From positions 31,179,008-31,243,007 of the forward strand of contig NC_016133.3 in NCBI RefSeq assembly GCF_000005505.3: a stretch of DNA of 64,000 nucleotides, read 5' to 3'. The translations under genes were made by a program, and so were the position numbers. This DNA comes from Brachypodium distachyon (taxonomy: Eukaryota > Streptophyta > Magnoliopsida > Poales > Poaceae). Shown in pieces: positions 11,377 to 20,152 of the stretch. The notes under the pieces are model-generated. The model was not told the origin of the DNA and searched no databases. It saw only the letters and a list, made by a program, of their open reading frames with translations. Position 1 is the first letter of the stretch, and the number at the start of each line of letters is the position of its first letter.

Positions 11377-12200
11377 TGTTGTTGTTGTTCTCGACAACAA
11401 TTAGAGTAAGGGGTGCCAATGCTCGATGGGCACAAGCACGGGAATAAAGGTAGGGCGTGTACGCCGGCCTTATAGCGAAAGTTGCCGTACACTTGGACAA
11501 GTTGACACGTCGATATTTTTTGAATAGGTTCGGTCGACCCTGCGGGTGCGACTTAATTCTATGTTAGGAAAGGCTTCGAGGGGGTTGTTAGCCTAGGGCT
11601 TGGGCCGAGCGGATCTTCCCAAGACACCTTTCGGCGAGAGGTTCGTCGGGGCCGCCTCGTACTTGGACCGAACGCGTCTTTCCAAGTATCGAGGTTAGGA
11701 TACCCTCGGAACTCTAACCTAACCCCTTCTCCTTCGAGCCCGTTGATCGACTTTCAGTCTTGAGCGGCGCGCGAGAGCGAACCTTAGAGGAAGCACTCTA
11801 GCCCTCTCCCCTTGAGTTTATTCAAGTGAGAGAGTGAATGATACATGCCCCCATGGGGAGGTATTTATAGCCTCGGGGTCCATGACAAAAGACCATGGCT
11901 ACCCTTGAGGGAGAGAGAAAAGTGGGGGCAAAATGATAAAAGTAGCTCCTTTGGTTCATAACTTTTGTGTTCTCCATGTGAGAAAAGTAGGGCTTGGTCC
12001 ATGGTCCACCATGGACTAAGGGCCCCCTCCTCTCATCTTTCTTGCCCCCCACTCAAGCTCATTTGACTCTTTAACCATGGCATGAGAGGCTTGACTCGTT
12101 GACTAGTCTTCTTTTGTCACGTAGGATTGACCGTGCCACGTAGACGTCTTGACTTTTGCTTGCGAAATGTTGATTTGGTCGTCGCCACGTAGGATTTACA
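11377..12200 (-). repeat. 5' LTR of the retrotransposon (~824 bp)
   Basis: The right-hand LTR ends next to the primer site with CAACAACA (minus strand). On the outer side similarity to the other LTR is strong up to 12200, where a TGTAAATCC start can be read, and becomes weak beyond. It contains a TATA box and three ACGTG-type motifs in the presumed U3. The true outer end may lie up to about 30 bp further right. Confidence 0.82.
11862..11869 (-). promoter_or_regulatory. TATA box of the 5' LTR
   Basis: TATAAATA on the minus strand, followed by CCTCCCCATGGGG. It lies about 330 bp into the LTR, a normal U3/R boundary position, so transcription would begin near 11835 and run leftwards into gag. 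Confidence 0.65.
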
Positions 12201-13367
12201 CCATTTTATAAGGGTTTGTGTGTTTGACCCACTTAAGGCTTGAGAAGAACAGACAACAATACACATTTATTTCGTCACTAACTTGGCCTGCCACTCCCGC
12301 TTGTCGTGTTTCATGAGTTGGGCTTAGTCTTTTACATGATTTTAAGTTTTCGCTAGTCGGAATGGAAGTTTTAATCGAAGTAACCGATTCAATGCACTTG
12401 CCCCACAGTTCTTGTTTGTTTCTTTGCTTTGGCTTCTCCATTCCTTTAACTAATTGCATAGCTACTTAAAGATGTAACTCCGATCAGTTAGCGGTTTTGG
12501 CAAAAGCTACTTTCTCCCAGACCTAGTTTCACTCCCTCCTCACTGCATCGTACCTCTCTTATTTAAAGATGTAACTCTGATCGTTAATGAATAAAGAGGA
12601 TTATGCTGCCAAAAACAGAAACTAATTGCGTAGCTGTTTGGGAGACCAGGTCTTCAGAATCGGTTTTTTTCTTTCTTTTGCATACATATAGGGCAAGAAT
12701 GGCTTCTCATCCTCCTAGCGTGAAGGAAAATTGCACCAGAGAAATTTTCTGCAAAATAAAAAGACCCCCTCTTAACCCTCCCCTCTTTGCACCTCAGCTT
12801 GCCACATGTACAAATCGTACAATGTGGTCGCTAAATTGTATCATTTGGACTAAGATGAGCCAAACCAGATATCTAGGGTCCCGAATTAAGATATTCGGAG
12901 TTGGTGGAGTGAAATGAGCGCACACTATAAATTGACACACCGTCAATACAATTCACACATAACATTTTAGTTTTTTTTTATCAAAGTTAGACTATTAATA
13001 TAAAGTTAGCTAAGAATCGACCTAGTTATCTCTGACATTATCACACTTGGTATAGAGTCAGCCTAAGTCACACCTCATTTTATGAATTAATGACTACAAT
13101 GCTCCTTTTCTCTAGAAAGAAATTGTATGAGTGCTCTTATCATTGACTTTAGCTCATGTCGAGAGTTTAGGAGCCAAAGTTGATCTTAAATATTTATGGA
13201 TACTCTAAAGCAAAAAAAAGAAAAATCTCCTCTAGGTAGGCACAATGATTTATACGAATTTTTTTACTGATGCGGGAGTATGGCTGTGTGACTGCATAAA
13301 ATTAATTAAACGTGAAATGTTTGAACAAAACAGAAAGGAGAGTGCTCATAAAATCTCCACTATATAG
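12201..13367. other. Intergenic, no gene seen
   Basis: AT-rich sequence between the retrotransposon and the tRNA gene. It repeats the phrase TTATTTAAAGATGTAACTC in two slightly different forms near 12469 and 12559. I see no coding region. Confidence 0.5.
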
Positions 13368-13439
13368 TGCCCCCATGCAGGATCGAACTACAGACCTTCA
13401 GTTTACAAGACTGACGCTCTACCACTGAGCTATAGGGGC
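13368..13439 (-). tRNA. tRNA-Thr(UGU)
   Basis: The minus strand folds as a full cloverleaf: acceptor stem GCCCCTA/TGGGGGC (with one T-G pair), D arm GCTCAGTGGTAGAGC, anticodon arm TCAGT-CTTGTAA-ACTGA with anticodon TGT, and T arm TGTAG-TTCGATC-CTGCA. It is 72 nt, intron-free, with intact internal promoter boxes A and B. A T4 run about 15 nt downstream (plus 13350-13353) can serve as Pol III terminator. It looks functional. Confidence 0.95.
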
Positions 13440-13619
13440 TGAATTTACCAAATTTCAATACGATATTATTTGTTGAATTTTACATTCTCATGCTGCTGAT
13501 TTTGCCTATCGATCGCTCTCGCCTATTTTCTTCGCCTTCCTCTCTCCCTGCCCACCAGTCCACCGCCGCCGCCTCTCCTCTCTCTCTCCCCTTCCCACCT
13601 TCCTCAGCCGCGGCGAGCC

Positions 13620-16033
13620 ATGGCAAGCCCCGCGCGGATCGAAGTCGATAAGCTGAGCGTGGAGCAGCTGAAGGCGCTCAAGGAGCAGACGGATCTGGAG
13701 GTCAATCTCCTCCAGGACAGCCTCACCAAGATCCGCACCGCCACCACCCGCCTCGAGAACGCCACCGCCTCCCTCCACGAACTCTCGCTCCGCCCCCACG
13801 GCACGGCTCACCCAACCGAACATCTTCTCGCACGTTCCATCCTTCCTCTTCTTTTCCGCGGGGTTTTGGTTAATCTTTTTCTTTTGCGGCTCGGCGTGTG
13901 CAGGGAAGAAGCTGCTTGTGCCGCTCACGGCGTCCCTCTACGTGCCCGGGACGCTCGACGACGCTGAGAAGGTCCTCGTCGACGTCGGTACCGGCTACTT
14001 CATCGAGGTATCTTGCTAGTCGCAATTGCCACACATGATTGGTTTCGTAGTAGTTTACAGTATTGCTAGTTTGTTCACTATTTCACCGATTCTGTCAATG
14101 TGATGATATGAACACAATCGGCAACATGGCTTCAAGTTGCCATGAAAGATGAAACTACCACCATGACATGAAAATTATCCAAAAGAGGGCTGGCCTGTGT
14201 AGTTTCATGTCTCGTGCAGCCTTTTTTTTTGCTGAAGGAGAAGCTAATCATGAAGGTCTCCCAACTCCAACTCTACCTGCCAGTGATTTGTGGCCCTATT
14301 GGGTGCCTGGTTGATGAGACATAGTTAAAAACATGCTTTATTGCGCATGAAAAATGCATTTTTCCTGGTTCTTAATTCAGGTGACTCTTTTACAACCTAG
14401 TGAACAAGGTACCATAAGTAAACTGTATGCTCAAATGATGCACCTTTGTGCTGTGCTGTTCTTTTGCATACTTTGTTGCATTCGTGTGTGAGATTTTATT
14501 TGTGCTGTGCAGAAAACTATGGCTCAAGGAAAAGAATACTGTGAAAGGAAAATTAATTTGCTGAAGTCCAATTTCGATGAATTACTTGAGGTAATTACTT
14601 TGTCAACTTATTGCCAGACTGCAGTGCTCTTTGATATGCTCCATTTTTGCCCACCTATAGGACAAATATTTTTGCTTTCAAGTTTGTTGGAGTTCTAACT
14701 GAATAAAAATACTCACAAGTCAGAATATGACATTTGTAAGGCCATTTTGAACTTGAGTAACCGGAAGTTTGTGTGAGACTAAAATGGCCTTATGACGAAA
14801 ATTAAGAGGAAAGGTTCTCTTTCATCTATCCATGTGTGCTCTAAAGCCTGTAACATGCAGACTCTTTTGTTTGGTCCAACTTATCTTATATGCACAGGAA
14901 GTAATGACTTGTACTAGTATTTACATACTGATAGGGCTTATTTATCTATAAACCGATTCTTTCTCGCCAACAGATAGCCTTAAGCCATCATGTCACTATC
15001 CAAGTTGATGGCAAGATGGAATTCAGTGCTTAGCACAAATCATTAGTGTTAATGCAACTGCTAACTATATCATCATGAACAGTGTTTATAAAATAATAGT
15101 AATAGATAGAGCTTTATCTGTGGAGTATGAGTATCGTAGACATAAAATCAAGGTCTTGGGCTCTTCTAATTCAAGTTGTAGAAACTGGTAATGCAAAGAG
15201 CTTTCTCTATTGGACACCATTTTTAGCATATAATGCACTTGGTTAGAAGAAGAATTACCGATGCTTTTTAGCCCGTTATGCATGTTATGAGTATGAATTT
15301 TTTTTATTAGTAATATTAGCTATACGTGTCTTGGTCAATCATAATGAGTTGTGCTATAGCCTGGTGGAAAGTAGCATAAAACTTTGGGGCTAGTAAGGGA
15401 ACTAGTTCAAATTGCTGGAAAAATTTATAATTCGTACTACACCTAACTTCTTTTAGCAACCTCTCCTCTTTTCTTTCTGTGATAATGTTTCGTTTCCTGG
15501 TTTTTTTATACGAACTTAAGTAGGTTGCATTGCATTATTGATGTCGGCTAATAACAGTCTTGAGTTTTACAGAATAAAAAACAGAGTCTTAAAGGAAGTC
15601 AATAAACATAATCCACTGTCACCAGGATTGTCTTATAGAATGATAGCCAAGCCACATAAATCTAGTATTTGCAGTTTGGTTATACATTAGTACTAACTAG
15701 TCACTGCAATTACATTTGGAAGATGTAAGCTGTGACTTGCATCTTCCTGTACTGAACTATAGCTAAATATTCCACTCATGGATGTGTGTTCAATAGTTCA
15801 ATCAATTGGGCCAATTCATGTGGCTTATACTCAAAATTCATGTGGCTTACAGTCAACTTTCTCAACCTGCAAGCCGCATCTTTATCCTGAATTCAGTGCA
15901 ACGCCCTCTCTTAGCAGTTGAACTTTCTTTACTTCCTGTGCAGATGGCGACGAAGAAGAAAAACATAGCAGACGAAATGGGCATGCTCCTACAAGCCAAG
16001 CTGAGGCAGGCATCACCGAGTCCAAGTTCATGA
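13620..16033 (+). CDS. PFD5: Prefoldin subunit 5
   Basis: This gene encodes an alpha-type subunit of the hexameric prefoldin co-chaperone, which passes unfolded actin and tubulin to the cytosolic chaperonin CCT. Four coding exons give 150 aa, the normal family length: 13620-13800, 13904-14007, 14513-14590 and 15944-16033 (stop TGA). The N-terminal helix contains [17 protein letters not shown], the hairpin region is [19 protein letters not shown] and VGTGYFIE, and the C-terminal helix includes [13 protein letters not shown] and [19 protein letters not shown]. Both helices are coiled-coil-like. The start sits in GCCATGG after a CT-rich leader. Introns 2 and 3 have GT and AG ends; intron 1 needs a GC donor (13801) to keep frame. 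Phases fit across all exons. The gene appears intact. The tRNA-Thr gene starts 180 bp upstream on the other strand. Confidence 0.95.
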
Positions 16034-16815
16034 GAGCTGATTGCACATCTTGCCCACTTTTGTTGGATGGCCAGGCAGTTAATGTGCAGCATTCAGCAAA
16101 CATAGGAAGCTGTTAGCTGCTTTGGCCTGCATGTGCAGGGTTCTGTTAGACGATTTACTGAACCTACCTGCCCTATTGCCAGATGCAAATCAAGTAATTT
16201 CGAAAGTGAGTGTTGAACATGAGGCTTGGTTGCACAGCTTGTACTTGATGAGTTTTGCTCTACCACAATGCAGCTAATGTATGATCATATCACTTCCGAG
16301 TTTGTTGCATTTTCACATCTGAATGTTTGGATTTGTTTGAATATCTTGCTGTCCCTGGCACTCTGTTGAAGTTCTCATATGATGTAGTAAAACATGTCGT
16401 CTGTGCACCTCAACATGTGCAACCAAGTGGCTAGGTGGAAAACAAATCCCCTGCTTATTATGCTTACAAAAACACACAAGAAAAATCCACGCTGGTAATA
16501 GCTTTCCTTGCACTATACATTGCAGATGCTGAAGTCGCTAGCTGAGGCGCTTTGCCAAGGACATGGAGCAGAAACGGTGTGCCACATCTTATTACAAAAA
16601 TTACTGTAGTTTTCAACCTGCGAAGATATCATTTTACATGCTTTGCGTTGCAGAACTTAAGCTTCAGAAAAAAAAAGAGGTGTTTGTTCAAATTACATTA
16701 AAGCATGAAGGTGTTTGTTCAAATTACATTAAAGCATGAAGGTGTTTGTTCAAATTACATCGAGATATTGCAAATAGTAGATAAAAGTTATTACACATCT
16801 TTACAGTCATTCATA
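16034..16815. other. PFD5 3' UTR and spacer
   Basis: The sequence after the PFD5 stop probably holds its 3' UTR. A near-exact 31-bp tandem repeat (GTGTTTGTTCAAATTACATT core) occurs at about 16680-16762 in 2.5 copies. I see no further gene. Confidence 0.5.
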
Positions 16816-16914
16816 CTCCCTCCGTTCCATAAAGATTGGCATGAATTTGAACTAAAGCTAATTCAAATCTGTGCCGATCTTTATGGAACGGAGGGATTTA
16901 TGGAACGGAAGGAG
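16816..16914. mobile_element. Stowaway-type MITE
   Basis: Begins CTCCCTCCGTTCC after TA and ends in GGAACGGAAGGAG before TA. The body is a near-perfect hairpin (ATAAAGATTGGC against GCCGATCTTTAT). These ends and TA duplications are those of Tc1/mariner-derived Stowaway elements. Its right part covers the 3' end of the neighbouring minus-strand transposase-like ORF. Confidence 0.88.
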
Positions 16915-18955
16915 TAGCTTGGAAGCGAGATATGATGGCATCATCCTGAACTTGCAAAAAGAAGTCTCCCTCAAGAAATGTAACCAAGCAGTCATTCATG
17001 CATTGCCCCGACATTTTGTTGCTTGCCTTATACTCCACATATTTGACCGAAGACATGTTTCTCTCAACAGTTGCAGTTGCAACAGGCAGGAGCAGCACCA
17101 ATTTGAGCAGCTTGTAAACAAGTTGATAAACCTGGTCCTTCTTTGTTTCAACAAGCTTAACAGAAACCTCGACAAGATTTTTCACTTCTCTAAACCTTTT
17201 GTTACTACGCATATCAGCGACAAAGGTTGTAAGTTGATAGGGAAGATGCAACAATTCTGCCTTTGAGAAATCCTTGGGATAAAAGTGAGCAAGCTTAACC
17301 AACCTGTCCTCATCATAAGCAGCAAATGAGTCAGCAGGATTGAATGATGCCACACAGAGAAGTAACTCTGTGTTTACCTCATCAAACATGTGATCAAGTT
17401 CTTGAAGTTGCCTATCAATCACATCCAAAAACATATCAACATGGTAATAATGGAGATTTTTAGCAGTCCTGTAGAGCCTTGAAGATCTGCCAATCGGCTC
17501 ATACAAAACATCCATGTCAACAACTTCGATCTCATGTTTCACACAAAAAGAAGTGACCTTTTGAAGAAAACCTTCCCATCCATCATCTTCCCGCAGTAAC
17601 TGAAACCATTCCTTTGTCACATAAACAAGATCAATAGCATGAACAATATCTTGATCCCTCTTTTGCAAAGCAGTGCACAAGTCATCTGTATACTCCAATA
17701 TAGTTTGCAACAAGTGTGCCATAAAAACAAACCTAAAGGACTCGAATGATGTCATCATGGTTTGACATCTTGCAGCTTCTATGCCATCATGTTCTTCTCC
17801 AATGATTGTGAGAATTTGTCCAATTGAAGGATACAGAGAGATAATGTGCATCACAGTTCTATAGCAAGAACCGCAACGAGTATCAGAAGGACTTCCCAAG
17901 CTTATCTGTTGATTCGAGCACTCTTCAGTTTCAACTTTATCCAATACCAATGCTTCAATGATATACTTAGCTTGAGGTACTGTAAGCATTCGTATCTTTT
18001 CACGACATATACGAAGAACATTCAACAAATATTCAACATGATAAAACAGCCAACCACCATGAGTATTCTCCTTAGCAACAGCAACGAGTGTTAACTGAAG
18101 TTGACGGGCAAAGCAATGGACATAATAAGCAGATGGGGATTCATCCATAATTAGTTTCTTCAAACCATTATCATAACCCTTCATGTTACTAGTTCCATCA
18201 TACCCCAGCCCACGGATCATAGAAAAGCTCAAAGAGTGTTCCATAAGTAGGTTCTCAATTGTTGTTTGAACTGTCAAAGAGGTGGCGTCTTCAACTTCAA
18301 CAATACCAAGAAACCTTTCCACTACAATTCCTTTTTTATCAACATATCGCAAGCAGAGAGACAATTCTTCTTGTTGGCACAGATCAGTAGATTCATAAAC
18401 AAGTGTTGCAAAATAATCATCACCGAGATCTTCAATGATAAGCCTTGAGGTTTCTTTGGCACAGGAGTTGGCGAGTTGTTCCTGTTTGTTCTGATCGATC
18501 AATTTATAGTTTCTTTGAGTATTTTTTAAAACCACCCCTTTAACTCTTGCATCAGTTTCTGCCATCCACTTGCAAAGCTCAACAAAATTCCCTTCATTAA
18601 ATCCCTCACTTTCATAATGTCCATGAACAGCCAACCCTTGTTTCAAAAGAAATCTCAAGCACTTCAGTGCATGGATCAAACAGGATTTCTCAGATACAGC
18701 CTCAGACTGGTATTGTATAATGTTTGAAGCAAGGGACTCAACATCTTGGTCACCGGATTCATCATCCTCTGTGATTGGGTGTATTTGTGCATGCACTGGT
18801 ACCACCTGCAGCCCATCATTGGAAAGAGCATTGCTGTTATTGCGAGGTTGGCTTTCGGCATCAACCGGTGTGGATTTTGGTGTTGAGGTAGAAGCTAGCT
18901 TCCGTGCTTTTGAAGCCCTAGCCCACAACGATTTCAAATCCATGTTTTTTTTCAT
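16898..18955 (-). CDS. hAT transposase-like protein with DUF4371 and C-terminal hAT dimerisation domain
   Basis: A single uninterrupted frame of 685 codons. The N-terminus (about residues 1-95) is basic then acidic and low in complexity. Residues about 100-330 match DUF4371 as found in ZMYM1-like proteins, with GLGYDGTSNMKG holding the first catalytic Asp position, then AYYVHCFARQLQLTL. A TRWGSHY-type motif appears as TRCGSCYRT. The C-terminus has the hAT dimerisation pattern (LPVATATVERNMSSVKYV). The TTF-type zinc finger usually in front of DUF4371 is missing. The last few residues and the stop lie in a Stowaway MITE. Start choice is between 18955 and Met5 (18943, MDLKSLW). The long open frame could mean recent mobility or domestication. 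I see no clear hAT terminal inverted repeats or 8-bp target duplication around it. Confidence 0.8.
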   Translation of the reverse strand: MKKNMDLKSLWARASKARKLASTSTPKSTPVDAESQPRNNSNALSNDGLQVVPVHAQIHPITEDDESGDQDVESLASNIIQYQSEAVSEKSCLIHALKCLRFLLKQGLAVHGHYESEGFNEGNFVELCKWMAETDARVKGVVLKNTQRNYKLIDQNKQEQLANSCAKETSRLIIEDLGDDYFATLVYESTDLCQQEELSLCLRYVDKKGIVVERFLGIVEVEDATSLTVQTTIENLLMEHSLSFSMIRGLGYDGTSNMKGYDNGLKKLIMDESPSAYYVHCFARQLQLTLVAVAKENTHGGWLFYHVEYLLNVLRICREKIRMLTVPQAKYIIEALVLDKVETEECSNQQISLGSPSDTRCGSCYRTVMHIISLYPSIGQILTIIGEEHDGIEAARCQTMMTSFESFRFVFMAHLLQTILEYTDDLCTALQKRDQDIVHAIDLVYVTKEWFQLLREDDGWEGFLQKVTSFCVKHEIEVVDMDVLYEPIGRSSRLYRTAKNLHYYHVDMFLDVIDRQLQELDHMFDEVNTELLLCVASFNPADSFAAYDEDRLVKLAHFYPKDFSKAELLHLPYQLTTFVADMRSNKRFREVKNLVEVSVKLVETKKDQVYQLVYKLLKLVLLLPVATATVERNMSSVKYVEYKASNKMSGQCMNDCLVTFLEGDFFLQVQDDAIISRFQATPSVP

Positions 18956-20152
18956 TTTCTACAGATACCTCTAAGTCTCCAACACCTACATCACAGTAAA
19001 CGGCAAACAGAAAGTATAATCACTAACCGACTTTTCCACCATTGACGAGCTATAGCCTATAAACTAGAAACGGGAGATTGGATTAGAGAACTCACGGCAC
19101 GGCCGAAGCCGGATTGGGGTTTTGTAAGCGATGACGGGTGGCCGAATCAGCACTGCTGCCTGTCTGGACACGCTCGCGCCGCTCACAGGTTCCGCCGCAA
19201 GGGACGCTGGCGGCAGGGCGGAGCCGGCGGCGCTAGAGTTGGAGCCCTCGGGAGTCGGGTCGGTTGGCCAGGCGCCTCCTCGGGTCGCGCCACTCTCGCT
19301 TTCTGCCTCTGCTCTGCTCTGCGCGCGCGTGTTTGTCTAGGCCAGGCCGAGGCCCAGCAGGTTGCAGGAAAGAGGTCGTGAGTGGGCCAGTGGAAGACTA
19401 AGGGGTGGAGGCGGCCCATTATGCCGTAGGAGGAGAGGAGGCCTGGTGGAACGGATTCCGCGGCGGGGCGAGGAACTCGGGGCGGGGCTGACGCGCGGTG
19501 GCTCAGCAGGGCGAGGTCCTCGACCTCACGCGTGGGCGCATCGCGGGCTCCTCCCCCTGTTCGTCCGCGCGCCTTCAAGCCTCTCGCCGCCGTGACTCCT
19601 TCGCCCGAGCCGCTCCCTAATTCTCTCCCACCACCGAAGCCAACGGAACTCTTCCGCGTAGGCGTCCTTCTCCTCCTCAACCTCTGCTGGACTGGCGTGG
19701 AGTGGAAGTGGCGATCCATCCGGACGCGATTGCTTTTTGTTGGTGAGGAAGCCCTAGCTCGCTTTGGATTGTTGTTCGTTTTGCTCTGGTCTTTCTTTCC
19801 CTTGTTGTGAACGTTGTAACCAGATCGGTCTCAGTTTACCCCCATTCTATCGCTGTTTCATTGCTCTGGTCTTGTTTTCACATTCCATTCCAATATTACT
19901 GTCAAGCGTGAACTAGTTCGACCAGTAGGCAGTCAGCAGTTTATTTTCATAAAACAATTGTCTCTCAACTGTTTTGAACGGTCGCGTTCTCTAAGTTTAC
20001 TTCCTGTTTTTTTTAAAAAAATTATGAGATGAGAAATGCAACCCCCCCCCCCCCCCCCCAATAATGGAAGTCGCAGTAGTTTTTTTTTTCCCACCATCTG
20101 TTTGCATAAACTATAAGGAAGAGTGATTGTTGTAGGAATTTGCAACAGCCAC
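18956..20152. promoter_or_regulatory. Shared upstream region of the hAT ORF and VPS52, with a VPS52 leader exon
   Basis: The two genes point away from each other across this region. A CpG-rich block (about 19130-19740) ends at a good donor, TTTTTGTTG|GTGAGG (intron from 19743), which I read as the end of a non-coding first exon of VPS52. The next acceptor is TTGTTGTAG at about 20134. Long frames on both strands within the GC-rich block have no family resemblance. A run of 18 C at 20042-20059 lies in the intron. Confidence 0.55.

Larger units (their letters stand above)
1..12200 (-). mobile_element. Tat-lineage Ty3/gypsy LTR retrotransposon, decayed, cut by window edge
   Basis: The element reads right to left: 5' LTR (11377-12200), primer site, gag, protease, RT, RNase H, second RNase H, integrase, a 5.4-kb region carrying a gene on the opposite strand, polypurine tract, and the start of the 3' LTR (1-76). 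Bases 1-40 match 12161-12200 at 37 of 40 positions, which ties the two LTRs together. Integrase after RT makes it Ty3/gypsy. A second, archaeal-type RNase H between RNase H and integrase, plus an antisense gene before the 3' LTR, are known hallmarks of the Tat group (Grande/RIRE2-like). Several frameshifts and stops show that it cannot make its own proteins now. The outer end of the 3' LTR lies outside the window, so the target duplication cannot be checked. Confidence 0.92.

Noticed and set aside
19131..19810. Open frames on both strands in the CpG-rich block before VPS52
   Set aside because: Composition-driven; the block ends at a good donor site and is better read as the VPS52 leader exon and promoter.
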